NCBI RefSeq assembly: GCF_017875735.1
Contig: NZ_JAGGMZ010000001.1
Span: 1,798,001-1,862,000, forward strand
DNA from: Arthrobacter sp. CAN_C5
GTDB taxonomy: Bacteria; Actinomycetota; Actinomycetes; Actinomycetales; Micrococcaceae
Length of the DNA: 64,000 nt
Reading direction: 5' to 3'
This document shows, one piece after another, positions 14,792 through 24,741 of this stretch. The notes below the pieces were generated by a model, which worked only from the letters and a program-made list of their open reading frames with translations, was not told the origin of the DNA and ran no database searches. Numbering within the stretch: the first letter of the stretch is position 1; each line of letters opens with the position of its first letter. The translations under genes and the position numbers were made by a program.

Positions 14792-17290
14792 GTGAGCACG
14801 CAAGCCGACGCCGGGCATCCGGACGAGAACACCTACAGTTTCGCCGACATTGAAGCCCGGTGGCCCGCGGAGTGGGACCGGCTCCAGCCGTTCAAGCCCG
14901 CCGACGACGGATCCCGGGAACGCAGGTACGTGCTGGACATGTTCCCGTACCCGTCGGGCGACCTGCACATGGGTCACGCCGAGGCGTTTGCGATGGGCGA
15001 CGTCGTCGCGCGCTACTACCGTCAGCAGGGGTTCGACGTGCTCCACCCGATCGGCTGGGACTCATTCGGGCTGCCCGCGGAGAACGCCGCTATCCAGCGC
15101 AACGCCCACCCGTCGGAGTGGACCTACACGAACATTGACACGCAGGCGAATTCCTTCAGGCGTTACGCGATCAGTGTCGACTGGTCACGCCGGCTGCACA
15201 CGTCCGATCCCGGCTACTACCAGTGGACGCAGTGGCTGTTCCTGCGGTTCTTCGAGAAGGGGCTGGCCTACCGCAAGGATTCGCCGGTCAACTGGTGCCC
15301 CAAGGACCAGACGGTGCTGGCCAACGAGCAGGTCGTCAACGGTGCCTGCGAGCGCTGCGGCACCCCGGTCACCAAGAAGAGCCTGAACCAGTGGTACTTC
15401 AAGATCACCGATTACGCTGACCGCCTGCTGGACGACATGGATCAGCTGCGGGGCCACTGGCCCGAGCGGGTCCTGGCCATGCAGCGCAACTGGATTGGCC
15501 GCTCCGAGGGCGCGCACGTCGACTTCGTGATCGAGGAGGCCGACGGGCAGTCTGCCCAGAGCGTCCCGGTGTTCACCACCCGGCCGGACACGCTGCACGG
15601 CGCCACGTTCTTTGTGGTGGCAGCTGACGCGCCGCTGGCCCTGGACCTGGTCACCGAGTCCCACCGTGCCGAGCTGGTGCAGTACCGGGAGGCCATCAAG
15701 TCCCTGTCGGAGATTGAACGCCAGTCCACCGAGCGCGAAAAAACCGGCGTGTTTACCGGCCGCTGGGCCGTCAACCCGCTGAACGGCGAGAAGCTGCCCG
15801 TCTGGGCTGCCGACTATGTGCTGGCCGACTACGGCACGGGCGCCATCATGGCGGTACCTGCGCACGATCAGCGCGACCTGGACTTCGCGAAGGCCTTCGA
15901 CCTGCCGGTCAGGATGGTCGTGGACACCGGCGCCGAGGACCCTGCGGTGTCCGGCATCGCGACCACCGGCGATGGCACGCTGGTGAACTCCGGCGAGCTG
16001 GACGGGTTGGGCAAGGATGAGGCGATCGCCCGCGCGATCGACCTGGTCGCCGAACACGGCACCGGCGAGCACACGGTTAACTATCGGCTGCGCGACTGGC
16101 TGCTGTCCCGGCAGCGGTTCTGGGGTACCCCCATCCCGATCATCCACTGCGCCACGTGCGGCGAGGTGCCCGTCCCCGACGACCAGCTGCCCGTCACATT
16201 GCCGGAGGACCTGCGCGGCGGGGATCTGTCGCCGAAGGGCACGTCCCCACTGGCCGCCGTCGAGGACTGGGTGAATGTGCCCTGCCCGCAGTGCGCCGGT
16301 CCCGCGAAGCGGGATACCGACACCATGGACACCTTCGTCGACTCCTCCTGGTACTTCCTGCGGTTCGCGTCGCCGGACACCACCGATGCGCCGTTCGACA
16401 CCGACGCCGTGAACCGCTGGCTGCCGGTCGGCCAGTACGTGGGCGGCGTGGAGCACGCGATCCTGCACCTGCTGTACAGCCGGTTCTTCACCAAGGTGCT
16501 GTATGACCTGGGCCTGATCGGTTTCACCGAGCCATTCTCGGCACTGCTGAACCAGGGACAGGTCCTCAACGGCGGCAAGGCCATGAGCAAGTCCCTCGGC
16601 AACGGTGTGGACCTGAGCCAGCAGCTGGACAAGTTTGGCGTGGACGCGATCCGGCTCACCATGGTGTTCGCCTCCCCTCCAGAGGACGACGTCGACTGGG
16701 CTGACGTGTCGCCGTCGGGCTCGTCGAAGTTCCTGGCCCGCGCCTGGCGGCTGGGCCTGGACGTGACGAGCGCGCCCGACGGCGATCCGGCCAGTGGGGA
16801 CCGCGCGTTGCGGTCGATCACCCACCGGACCGTCGCGGACAGTGCCGCGCTGCTGCAAGGCAACAAATTCAATGTGGTCATTGCCCGCGTGATGGAACTG
16901 GTCAACGCCACCCGCAAGGCGATCGACTCGGGCGTCGGCGGCGCCGATCCGGCTGTCCGCGAAGCCACCGAGGCGGTCGCGATCATCCTGAGCCTGTTCG
17001 CGCCCTACACGGCCGAAGACCTGTGGAACCGGCTGGGCCACCCCGCCTCCGTCGCCACGGCTGGCTGGCCCGCCGTTGACGAGGCACTGCTGGTGCAGGA
17101 CACGGTGGTCGCCGTCGTGCAGGTGCAGGGTAAGGTCCGTGACCGGCTCGAAGTATCGCCGGATATCACCGAGGATGCGCTGCGAGAGCTGGCCCTGGCC
17201 AGCGACCAGATCCAGAAGACCCTCGATGGCAGGGGAATCCGGACCGTCATCGTGCGGGCTCCCAAGCTGGTCAACATCGTTCCGGAGTAA
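14792..17290 (+). CDS. leuS: Leucyl-tRNA synthetase
   Basis: LeuRS charges tRNA-Leu with leucine in the cytoplasm. The class I signature HMGH is at residues 59-62, and the KMSKS loop appears as AMSKS near residues 597-601. The CP1 editing domain lies between them ([21 protein letters not shown]). A bound-zinc cluster is suggested by CATCGEVP and CPQCAG. GTG 14792 is preferred because it matches the usual N-terminus of the family in relatives; a TTG at 14765 is also in frame. The length of 832 residues is normal. Its transcript begins with the attenuator described upstream. Confidence 0.95.
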   Translation: MSTQADAGHPDENTYSFADIEARWPAEWDRLQPFKPADDGSRERRYVLDMFPYPSGDLHMGHAEAFAMGDVVARYYRQQGFDVLHPIGWDSFGLPAENAAIQRNAHPSEWTYTNIDTQANSFRRYAISVDWSRRLHTSDPGYYQWTQWLFLRFFEKGLAYRKDSPVNWCPKDQTVLANEQVVNGACERCGTPVTKKSLNQWYFKITDYADRLLDDMDQLRGHWPERVLAMQRNWIGRSEGAHVDFVIEEADGQSAQSVPVFTTRPDTLHGATFFVVAADAPLALDLVTESHRAELVQYREAIKSLSEIERQSTEREKTGVFTGRWAVNPLNGEKLPVWAADYVLADYGTGAIMAVPAHDQRDLDFAKAFDLPVRMVVDTGAEDPAVSGIATTGDGTLVNSGELDGLGKDEAIARAIDLVAEHGTGEHTVNYRLRDWLLSRQRFWGTPIPIIHCATCGEVPVPDDQLPVTLPEDLRGGDLSPKGTSPLAAVEDWVNVPCPQCAGPAKRDTDTMDTFVDSSWYFLRFASPDTTDAPFDTDAVNRWLPVGQYVGGVEHAILHLLYSRFFTKVLYDLGLIGFTEPFSALLNQGQVLNGGKAMSKSLGNGVDLSQQLDKFGVDAIRLTMVFASPPEDDVDWADVSPSGSSKFLARAWRLGLDVTSAPDGDPASGDRALRSITHRTVADSAALLQGNKFNVVIARVMELVNATRKAIDSGVGGADPAVREATEAVAIILSLFAPYTAEDLWNRLGHPASVATAGWPAVDEALLVQDTVVAVVQVQGKVRDRLEVSPDITEDALRELALASDQIQKTLDGRGIRTVIVRAPKLVNIVPE

Positions 17291-17293
17291 CCC

Positions 17294-18376
17294 ATGCGGG
17301 CCGACAAAGCAGCGCAGCCTCCCGTAGTACAGCCTCAAGCGGTGCAGGCCGACCCAGCCCAGCTTGAGGCGGTACGGGAGGTTTCCGCGCAGCCGAAGGC
17401 CACTGCGGGGGCGTGGTACTCGATGCGGTGGCTCGAACGCCTCTGGGTCCGTCCGTCCGGATCGCGCTCGGCGGCGGAGGCCAGCGCCGGGCCACGGATC
17501 GCCGTCGTTACCGATTCGGCGGCGGCGCTTCCGCCGGAGTGGCTGGCCGCCGGCGGCGCCGCTCGAGGTGTCGTCGTGGTTCCCATGCCGGTGATGATCG
17601 CCGGAAGGATCTTCGGCGAAGGCACCGACGACCTCACCGGACCACTGTCGGTGGCACTGGCGGAGGGCGCGGAGGTGCGCACCTCCCGGCCGTCGCCGGG
17701 GCAGTTCGAGAGCGTTTACCGGAGGCTTGAGGCCGAAGGTGTGACGGGAATTCTCTCGGTGCACCTTTCGGGTGACCTCTCCGGTACCACGGACGCCGCG
17801 CGGTGGGCAGCTGCAGCCGTCTCCATCCCGGTGGAGGTTCTTGACTGCCGCACGGTCGGGATGGCAATGGGATTCGGGGTGGCGGCCGCCCAGGCTGGCG
17901 CGCGCGGCGGGCTCGACCTCGCCGGTGCAGCGGCGGTAGCCCAGGCCGTCTGCGACTCCTCGACGCTCCGGTTTCTGGTGCCCAGTCTGGAACAGCTGCG
18001 CAAGGGCGGGCGCATCGGTGCAGCAGCGAGCATGCTGGGAACCCTGCTGAACGTCAAACCGATCCTGAGCGTTCAGGACGGGCGCATCCTGCCGCTTGAA
18101 AAGGTCAGGTCCACCGCCAAGGCCACTGCCCGGCTGCTCGACCTGGTGGAGACGGACATCGCCGGCCGGCCCGACGCGGTGGTGGCGCTGCACTACTTCG
18201 GCAATCAGGCCCAGGTACAGGAGCTGACGACGACCCTCCAGCAGCGCCATCCCGGGATCCGCACCGTCCTGGCGCAACTACCGGCAGTCCTGGCCGCCCA
18301 CACCGGGCTCGGGGTGATCGCGATCGCCGTCGCGGGGGAGATTGACGACGCCGACTCCTCCTCCACAACTTCCTGA
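17294..18376 (+). CDS. DegV family fatty-acid-binding protein
   Basis: DegV proteins bind a fatty acid and in some bacteria feed it to fatty acid kinase FakA; the role in this organism is not established. The conserved fold starts near residue 70 with RIAVVTDSAAALPPEW. It continues with EVRTSRPSPGQFESVYRRL, a VHLSGDLSGTTDAA loop and SLEQLRKGGRIGAAASMLG. The first 70 residues are a low-complexity extension rich in A, Q and P and may be partly untranslated. The ATG follows the leuS stop by 3 bases, suggesting an operon. Confidence 0.88.
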   Translation: MRADKAAQPPVVQPQAVQADPAQLEAVREVSAQPKATAGAWYSMRWLERLWVRPSGSRSAAEASAGPRIAVVTDSAAALPPEWLAAGGAARGVVVVPMPVMIAGRIFGEGTDDLTGPLSVALAEGAEVRTSRPSPGQFESVYRRLEAEGVTGILSVHLSGDLSGTTDAARWAAAAVSIPVEVLDCRTVGMAMGFGVAAAQAGARGGLDLAGAAAVAQAVCDSSTLRFLVPSLEQLRKGGRIGAAASMLGTLLNVKPILSVQDGRILPLEKVRSTAKATARLLDLVETDIAGRPDAVVALHYFGNQAQVQELTTTLQQRHPGIRTVLAQLPAVLAAHTGLGVIAIAVAGEIDDADSSSTTS

Positions 18377-18448
18377 CTTTTCCTGTCCTCGCACACATAG
18401 GGTGCCGCCTCCAGGCCACCGCCGGACGGCGAATCCTAGGCTCGTCGC

Positions 18449-19468
18449 ATGGCCAGACACCGCTGGGCCACCAGCGCTCCATCGAGGGGCGGGTTCAGTT
18501 TCCCGCAGGACCGTGAGGGTCAGCCGGCAGAGCCCGTCACCTTTGACACCCTTGAACCCTCCGACGACGCAGCTCCGCACGCGGGGGCGGGGGCGGCGGT
18601 GGGGGTGCAGGACGCTGCCAGGCGCGGACGCCAGTGGGCGGTGGGCCGTGGTGCGGCGCTCGTAGCCCTGGGGCTGGCCCTGTCCCTAGCCGTGGGCCTG
18701 TTCTTTCTGCGCGGCGGTGCTCCCTCGGAGGTGACCTCAATCGCGTTGGACCGCCCGACCTCCGGACAGCAGGGAGGTGGGGCAGCGGCTGGACTATCGG
18801 ATGCCGCACAGTCCGGCACCGCTGAGGCCAGCGAATCCCGTCCCGGTGATTCCCAGCCCGAAGATTCCCCACCCGGTGATCCGCCGCCGGGGGAGCTGGT
18901 GGGGTCTGATGGTTCCACGGTGGCGCCGGGCTCTGCAGGGTCTGGTGCTGGATCGGCCGGGGCTGGATCGCCCGGCGCGGTGTCGGAGCCTGGCCCTGGT
19001 TCCCAGCGGCTCATCGTGCATGTGGCCGGTGCCGTCAGCCGCCCGGGGATCGTCGAACTTGATGCTGGCTCCCGCGTCTTCGAGGCACTGGAGCAGGCCG
19101 GGGGAGCGTTGCCCGATGCTGATCTCGCAGCCATCAACCTGGCCTCACCAGTGCAGGACGGCCTGCAGATCCGGGTGCCCGTGCGGGGCGAAACCCTTCC
19201 CCCGGTGGTTGCCGATCCTCCTCTGCCGGGCCCCGGGAGTCCCGATCCGACGGCGACGGGTCCTCCGGGTACGCCGGGAATCGTCAACATCAACACGGCC
19301 GACACCGCTGAACTCGAAACACTCCCGCGGATCGGTCCGGTCCTCGCCGAACGCATCATCGCATGGCGAACCGATCACGGCGGCTTCAGCAGCCCCGAGG
19401 ATCTGGACGCGGTACCCGGGATCGGCGAAGCGATGCTCGCCGCCCTGGTCCCGCTGGTGACGGTGTGA
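18449..19468 (+). CDS. comEA: ComEA-type DNA-binding protein with SLBB and helix-hairpin-helix domains
   Basis: ComEA binds incoming double-stranded DNA at the cell surface during transformation. One membrane anchor spans about residues 69-87 (AALVALGLALSLAVGLFF). A long, P/G/S-rich linker follows. Then comes an SLBB-like domain (LIVHVAGAVSRPGIVELDAG, about 188-245). Last is the C-terminal tandem helix-hairpin-helix (NINTADTAELETLPRIGPVL and LDAVPGIGEAML, about 279-339). It lies directly before comEC, the channel gene, as in other competence loci. Whether this organism is naturally competent cannot be told from the sequence. Confidence 0.9.
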   Translation: MARHRWATSAPSRGGFSFPQDREGQPAEPVTFDTLEPSDDAAPHAGAGAAVGVQDAARRGRQWAVGRGAALVALGLALSLAVGLFFLRGGAPSEVTSIALDRPTSGQQGGGAAAGLSDAAQSGTAEASESRPGDSQPEDSPPGDPPPGELVGSDGSTVAPGSAGSGAGSAGAGSPGAVSEPGPGSQRLIVHVAGAVSRPGIVELDAGSRVFEALEQAGGALPDADLAAINLASPVQDGLQIRVPVRGETLPPVVADPPLPGPGSPDPTATGPPGTPGIVNINTADTAELETLPRIGPVLAERIIAWRTDHGGFSSPEDLDAVPGIGEAMLAALVPLVTV

Positions 19469-19493
19469 GCCGCACCCGGCCGAGGGGAGGACG

Positions 19494-22235
19494 ATGACGT
19501 CGCACCGTCCCTGGACCAGGTACGTGCAGGCGGCCACCGAGCCTGCCGCACGGACTGGCCAGCGTGAGCGGACCACCCCCGATGCACCGACGGCCCCGGG
19601 CGGTGTCCTGACGCCGAATCCACCCTTGAAGCGTTCAGGCGGCTGGCGGCGGCCCCTTGCCGTGGTTCACCGGATGACTACACGGACGGGTGCTCCGGGC
19701 CGGGACTCCCGGGCATCCGGGGCGGAGTCCCGGCCCAGAGACTACCGACTCCTGCCGGCCGCCGCGGCAGCCTGGGTCACTGCCGCCGCGGTGATCCGAC
19801 TCAACTCTTCCGCCGCGCTCCTTTGTGCGCTGGCCCTCGCCGGACTGGCCGTCGGTTGCGGCCTCGGCTGTCTGACGTCAGGCTGGCTGAGGCGGAGTGC
19901 CAGGCTGGCCGTCCTGCCCCTCGCTGTTGCCGCGTTGGTCAGTTTGCCCGCATCCGCCAGCATCGCGGTGCGCACCGCTGGCCCAGTCTCAGGCGCCGTG
20001 CAGCAGCAGGCGTCGATCACGGCAGTCCTGAACGCCACCTCCGACGCGGTGCTGATCAGCCCGGACCGCTACTCGGGGAAGGACCGGTTCCTGGTCGAGG
20101 CGGTGCTCAGCGCAGGTGTCGTTCGCGGCGAGTCGTTCACCGCCAACACGCCGGTGGTGGTCATCGGCCCGGCCTCGTGGCAGCAGGTTGCCGCTTCCGA
20201 CACCATCCGTGCGGCGGGTCGCCTGCTGCCTACCGGGCCTGGCGACAGGGCCGTGGCCCTGCTGATCGCGCAAACCGGCCCTCGGGTCAGCCCGCAGAAA
20301 GGACTGGCCAGCTACCCGGCACAGCTCAGAACCAGTTTCGTGGACCTTGCGACGCAGGTCGCGGGGCAGGATGGGCTGCTGCCCGGGATGGTGATCGGCG
20401 ACCGCAGCGGTCTCGACCCGTCCCTCGAACAGGACATGCAGACCACCGGGCTCACCCACCTGACCGCGGTGAGCGGCGCCAACTGCACCTACCTGCTGGC
20501 CTTCGTGTTTCTCGGTTCCCGCGCACTCAGGGCACCCCGCCTGGTGGCCGCCGGACTGGGAATCATTGCCCTGATCGGCTTCGTGATCCTGGTCCGGCCC
20601 GAACCGAGTGTGTTGCGTGCTGCGGTGATGGGCGGCCTCGGTGTGGTCGCGGTACTGACGGGCCGAGGCAGAGTGCCCTTCGCGCTCCTGCTGCTCGCCG
20701 TCGTCGTCCTGCTCACCGCCGACCCGTGGCTGAACAACTCCTACGCCTTCATGCTGTCGGTCGCCGCAGCGGCCGGACTGATCCTGTTTGGCCCTGTTCT
20801 GGCGACCAGGCTGAGCACGTTCATGCCGCTTGCTGCTGCCCAACTGCTCTCCGTCCCGATCGCCGCGCAGCTGTGCTGCGCCCCGATCCTCACCCTCCTG
20901 CAGCCAACGCTCCCGCTGTACTCAGTTCCCGCCAACATCGCAGCCACCCCGGTGGTTCCCGTGGTCACCATTGTCGGAATGCTGGCGGTAGCCCTCCTAG
21001 CCATCGCCGAACCGCTCGCCGTACCACTGGTAGTAGTGGCGGGGTGGGGCGCTGACTGGGTGGGCTCGGTGGCACGGTTCTTCAGCGCCGCTCCCGGTGC
21101 TGCGGTGCCCTGGGTGGGCGGCGCAGCTGGCGCGATCCTGACCGGTGTGCTCTCGCTTGCCGTCATTCTGGCGGTGGTGTGGGGTCCGCGAGGGTGGTCA
21201 GCCCTCCGGAGCCGGGCACGACAGGGGCAAGTAAAACCGACCCCAGCCGCCGCGCCCAGGGATGTTCGACGGCCCAGAGATACTCGTCGGCCCAGGGTCG
21301 CGGGGCCGGCCTGGTTGGCGGTAGGCGTCGCGGTCGGCCTTGCAGCGGTCTTCCTGTGGCCGTTCCACCGTGATGGCGGGGACCGGTGGCAGTTGGCGGC
21401 GTGCGACGTGGGCCAGGGCGACGCCTTCGCCGTGCGAACCGGGGAGCACAAGGTAATCCTGGTCGACACCGGCCCTGAGCCAGACGACGTCGACGCCTGC
21501 CTGGACCGGCTAGCGGTGACCACCGTGGAACTACTGGTCCTCACTCATCTGCATGCCGACCACTACGGCGGCATCGAGGGAGTCTTCAGGGACCGGACCG
21601 TCGAGCGGGTTCTGTACTCGACGTCGGAGCCGGTCCTTCCGGTTGAGGTGACTGCCACAGTGATCAGCAATGCCCCGGACGATCGTGACGCCGTCGCTAC
21701 CAGCGTGACACCCGAGAAACTGCGGGCAGGAATGAGCGGGTCGCACGGCGACGACGGACATGGGCGAGTCAGCTGGACGGTGCTCTGGCCGGAGCCGGGG
21801 ACACGGCTCGGCTCGGAAAACAACTCGAGCGCGGTGCTCGAGGTCATCATCGACACACCCATGGACGGCGTGCTGTCGGTCCTCTTGACCGGTGACCTTG
21901 AGGAAGATGCCGCGGCGGCCCTGCTGCGCGAGAACCCGGACCTCGCCGAACGGGGAGTGCAGATCCTCAAGGTTGCCCACCACGGCGCGCAGAATGGTGG
22001 GCTGGAACTCGCACGCGCCGTCCGTCCACGGTTGGCACTGATCTCTGCCGGCCGTGACAATGACTATGGTCACCCCCACCCCAGCATCACCGATGGACTG
22101 TCCACGGCAGGGATTGCCGTGGCCCGAACGGACGAGCTGGGCACGTTTCTGGTCTCCATCCAGGACAACTCGTTGCGCGTCCGACGACACCGCGCCGTCC
22201 CGCTTTGCGGCAGGTGCAGCCCGTGGCACAGTTGA
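19494..22235 (+). CDS. comEC: ComEC/Rec2 family DNA internalisation channel
   Basis: ComEC forms the membrane channel that passes single-stranded DNA into the cytoplasm. The 913-residue protein has a hydrophobic N-terminal part. The central competence domain is marked by HLTAVSGANCTYLLAFVF and further helices to about residue 560. The C-terminal metallo-beta-lactamase domain has THLHADHYGG at about 683-692 and AHHGAQNGG near 830; these are the zinc ligands of the proposed nuclease. An AGGGGAGG ribosome binding site is placed 4 bases before the ATG. It follows comEA by 25 bp and precedes holA. Confidence 0.92.
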   Translation: MTSHRPWTRYVQAATEPAARTGQRERTTPDAPTAPGGVLTPNPPLKRSGGWRRPLAVVHRMTTRTGAPGRDSRASGAESRPRDYRLLPAAAAAWVTAAAVIRLNSSAALLCALALAGLAVGCGLGCLTSGWLRRSARLAVLPLAVAALVSLPASASIAVRTAGPVSGAVQQQASITAVLNATSDAVLISPDRYSGKDRFLVEAVLSAGVVRGESFTANTPVVVIGPASWQQVAASDTIRAAGRLLPTGPGDRAVALLIAQTGPRVSPQKGLASYPAQLRTSFVDLATQVAGQDGLLPGMVIGDRSGLDPSLEQDMQTTGLTHLTAVSGANCTYLLAFVFLGSRALRAPRLVAAGLGIIALIGFVILVRPEPSVLRAAVMGGLGVVAVLTGRGRVPFALLLLAVVVLLTADPWLNNSYAFMLSVAAAAGLILFGPVLATRLSTFMPLAAAQLLSVPIAAQLCCAPILTLLQPTLPLYSVPANIAATPVVPVVTIVGMLAVALLAIAEPLAVPLVVVAGWGADWVGSVARFFSAAPGAAVPWVGGAAGAILTGVLSLAVILAVVWGPRGWSALRSRARQGQVKPTPAAAPRDVRRPRDTRRPRVAGPAWLAVGVAVGLAAVFLWPFHRDGGDRWQLAACDVGQGDAFAVRTGEHKVILVDTGPEPDDVDACLDRLAVTTVELLVLTHLHADHYGGIEGVFRDRTVERVLYSTSEPVLPVEVTATVISNAPDDRDAVATSVTPEKLRAGMSGSHGDDGHGRVSWTVLWPEPGTRLGSENNSSAVLEVIIDTPMDGVLSVLLTGDLEEDAAAALLRENPDLAERGVQILKVAHHGAQNGGLELARAVRPRLALISAGRDNDYGHPHPSITDGLSTAGIAVARTDELGTFLVSIQDNSLRVRRHRAVPLCGRCSPWHS

Positions 22236-22281
22236 CCGTGGACACCGGTCCAGTCACTGAATCAAAGCAGGAGCCCACCAC

Positions 22282-23298
22282 GTGAATTCCAGACCCGCCG
22301 CAGCCCGCAGGGACACTCCCGGGACGTCCGGGGTGCACTGGCGTGCCGTGGCCCCCGCGCCGGTGGTCCTTCTCAGCGGACCGGAAACGTATGCCGCGGG
22401 CCAGGCAGTTGAGCGGATCCGGCGAAGCCTCAAGGACGCCCGCCCGGATCTGGAAGTGGTGCAATTGGACGCCGGCAAGTACGAGGTGGGAGAACTCATT
22501 CTCCACGGCAGTCCCTCCCTCTTCGGGGAAGCGAAGCTCATCGAAGTCACCGGACTCGCGCAGATGAACGACGACTTCCTGCAGGACGGCCTTGGCTACC
22601 TCAGCGACCCGGCGCCCGACGTCGTCCTGGTGATGCATCACAGTGGCGGAAACCGCGGCAAGAAGCTACTGGACGCCATCAAGGCTTCGGGCGCCACGGT
22701 GGTTGATTGCCAGCCGCTGAAAAAGGACTCGGACAAGACCGACTTTGTGGTCGAAGAGTTCCGGGCCGCGGGGCGCCGGATCGGCGGTGGTGCGCTCCGG
22801 GCCCTGGTCGCAGCGGTTGGATCCCAGCTGGCCGAACTGGCCGCAGCCTGCCACCAGCTGATCTCCGACACAACGGGTGAGATCACCGAGGAAACCGTCG
22901 AGAAGTACTACGGCGGACGCGTGGAGGTCACCGGCTTCAAGGTTGCCGATGCAGCGTTGGCCGGCAGGGGAGGACAGGCCCTGTCGATGCTGCGCCATGC
23001 CCTGGCCACCGGAGCCGACCCGGTCCTGCTGACCGCCGCGCTGGCCATGAAGGTACGTGCGGTGGCGAAGGTGCACCAGGTGCGGGGCAGCTCTGCGCAA
23101 CTGGCGAAGGAGCTAGGCATGGCACCGTGGCAGGTGGACCAGGCCCGGCGCGACGCCCAGCGATTCAGCTCCGAGGGGCTGGTGCAGTGCATCCAGGTGC
23201 TCGCTGAGGCGGACGCGCAGGTCAAGGGCGCCTCCCGGGACCCGGTATACGCCGTCGAACACGCCGTCACGACCATCGCCCTCGCCGGCCGCGGCTGA
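22282..23298 (+). CDS. holA: DNA polymerase III subunit delta
   Basis: The delta subunit opens the beta clamp in the clamp-loader complex during replication. The protein has 338 residues. The N-terminal AAA+-like domain has PVVLLSGPETYAAGQAVERI, an altered P-loop as is normal for delta. The C-terminal collar helices include VDQARRDAQRFSSEGLVQCIQ. The GTG start has AGGAG 9 bases upstream. The comEC-holA-rpsT order is standard in Actinobacteria. The gene is 46 bp after comEC on the same strand. Confidence 0.92.
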   Translation: MNSRPAAARRDTPGTSGVHWRAVAPAPVVLLSGPETYAAGQAVERIRRSLKDARPDLEVVQLDAGKYEVGELILHGSPSLFGEAKLIEVTGLAQMNDDFLQDGLGYLSDPAPDVVLVMHHSGGNRGKKLLDAIKASGATVVDCQPLKKDSDKTDFVVEEFRAAGRRIGGGALRALVAAVGSQLAELAAACHQLISDTTGEITEETVEKYYGGRVEVTGFKVADAALAGRGGQALSMLRHALATGADPVLLTAALAMKVRAVAKVHQVRGSSAQLAKELGMAPWQVDQARRDAQRFSSEGLVQCIQVLAEADAQVKGASRDPVYAVEHAVTTIALAGRG

Positions 23299-23310
23299 CT
23301 TCGCCCCCAG

Positions 23311-23346
23311 AACCCACAGAACCCACAGAACCCACAGAACCCACAG
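23311..23346. repeat. Four tandem copies of a 9-bp unit
   Basis: AACCCACAG is repeated four times without change just after the holA stop. The unit size is a multiple of three but lies outside any gene. The rest of the 261-bp gap before rpsT holds the rpsT terminator and a purine-rich stretch. Confidence 0.9.
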
Positions 23347-23504
23347 AACCCCGAACTCCCAGGACCACCCATCGAGTGGTGAGGTAGGGCGACTCATGAG
23401 GCGTTCAGCCGACCAGATCCACCGTCTCGGCGGAAAGGGCTAGGGGGGGAGGGGCGGAGTCGGGGGCGAGAATGGAATCCGAAGTGGCCAGCGCGTTAAA
23501 CGAC

Positions 23505-23532
23505 AGATGGCCGGCCCGAAGGCCAGCCATCT
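23505..23532 (-). terminator. rpsT terminator hairpin
   Basis: Arms AGATGGC and GCCATCT are extended by GGCC/GGCC with one mismatch around a CGAA loop. On the minus strand the hairpin is followed by CTGTCGTTTAAC. It lies 28 bp beyond the rpsT stop. Confidence 0.75.
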
Positions 23533-23559
23533 GGAAATCGTCGAACGGTCCGGCTCTGG

Positions 23560-23820
23560 TTAGAGAGCGTTGACCTTCTTCGAGATCGCAGACTTGTGGT
23601 TCGCTGCGTTGTTCTTGTGCACGACACCCTTGCTGACAGCCTTGTCCAGCTTGCGGCTGGCCGTGCGCATCGCACCGGTAGCGGCTTCCTTATCGGCGGT
23701 ACCGATCGCAGTGTTGACGGCGCGGATGGCCGTCTTCAGCTCGGACTTAACCGAGTTGTTGCGCTGGCGCGCCTTCTCGTTGGTGAGAATGCGCTTTTTC
23801 TGGGACTTGATATTTGCCAC
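23560..23820 (-). CDS. rpsT: Small ribosomal subunit protein bS20
   Basis: bS20 binds 16S rRNA early in assembly of the 30S subunit. The 86-residue protein starts [20 protein letters not shown] and is rich in lysine, arginine and alanine, as in all members. The start codon is GTG rather than ATG, with an AAAGAGAG site about 10 bases upstream. E. coli rpsT also uses a weak start (TTG), where it serves autoregulation; whether that holds here is unknown. The gap 23821-24076 contains the promoter. Confidence 0.97.
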   Translation of the reverse strand: MANIKSQKKRILTNEKARQRNNSVKSELKTAIRAVNTAIGTADKEAATGAMRTASRKLDKAVSKGVVHKNNAANHKSAISKKVNAL

Positions 23821-24076
23821 GTATTTAAAACTCTCTTTGTATTGCGGACTGGTCGTGAGGGTAATTCAGTTCAACCAATGACTGAGCGGCGTGGGGATAC
23901 CGTGGACGATTGGACTAAAGTGCCCGTCGACCTGCTCGGACACACAGCTGTCTAGATTACCAGAGATACGGGGAATAGTCCCGGCAGCCACCCCTCGCGC
24001 GTGCCGTCTCCATCGACAGACACTCTTGCCGGCCCGGTCAGGTCAAATCTGACTTAGCCGGCGGCACCACACGGGG

Positions 24077-24556
24077 TCAGTGAAGCCGTGCAACAACCCG
24101 ATCGAATGCCGCCGGGGGCAAGACGGCTCCGATCCGGCGCACATCGTCCGGCGCCAGCTGGATGATGCGGTCGGTGCGTACCTCGCTGGGCCTACCCTTG
24201 CGGTCCCAAGGGCCCGCTCCGATGTCGACGTAGGCAGGGTCGGAGCCGTGCGCGCTGTTCCGGTCGCGACTGGTCAGCATCAGGCCGAGCAGCTTCTTGC
24301 CGTGTTTCCCGATCAGGAGGACCGGCCGGTCCTTGCCCTGGCGGTGGTCCTCCTGATAGGGGACCCACGCCCAAACAATCTCGCCGGCGTCGGGCCGGTT
24401 GTCGGGGCGTGGCGCGTAGCTGATCGTCGGGGTGCCCGTGAAGTCCCCGGCGTAGGAGGACGGGGTGCGGTGGGGCTTCGTCTGTCGCGGCGGGGCCTGC
24501 AGTGCCCTGACAGCGCGACGGGCGAACCGCAGCAGTGAACTGGCGTCAAAGGGCAT
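24077..24556 (-). CDS. PemK/MazF-like protein
   Basis: The core from about residue 55 to the end resembles the PemK/MazF endoribonuclease fold. It has GEIVWAWVPYQEDHRQGKDRP, then VLLIGKHGKKLLGLMLTS and a closing RTDRIIQLAPDDVRRIG. MazF toxins cut mRNA and are usually paired with an antitoxin gene directly upstream; none is visible here. The N-terminal 50 residues are an extra basic segment. I choose ATG 24556 (159 residues) because it begins a typical DASSLLRFARRAVR helix; ATG 24601 is possible. It may be a solitary RNase or have a changed role. Confidence 0.8.
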   Translation of the reverse strand: MPFDASSLLRFARRAVRALQAPPRQTKPHRTPSSYAGDFTGTPTISYAPRPDNRPDAGEIVWAWVPYQEDHRQGKDRPVLLIGKHGKKLLGLMLTSRDRNSAHGSDPAYVDIGAGPWDRKGRPSEVRTDRIIQLAPDDVRRIGAVLPPAAFDRVVARLH

Positions 24557-24741
24557 GCGGTCCAGAATACAGTTCAGGTGATCGCCCGGATTCCAGAGCA
24601 TTCGCCAGCTCGTGGGAGACTGTTAACTCAGCTGGTGCAAGAAAACCCGCGTACCAGCGAAGTTCACTTAGCTGGCGAACCCGGCCGTTGTCGTTATAAC
24701 GGCTGCCGCGCAGCAGCCTTCGCAACAGTAAGGAATGTCCA

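Noticed and set aside
15185..18277. A 1030-codon open frame on the minus strand opposite leuS and degV
   Set aside because: It is an antisense shadow produced by high GC at third codon positions. leuS and degV are unmistakable on the plus strand, and the shadow protein is low in complexity with no known domain.
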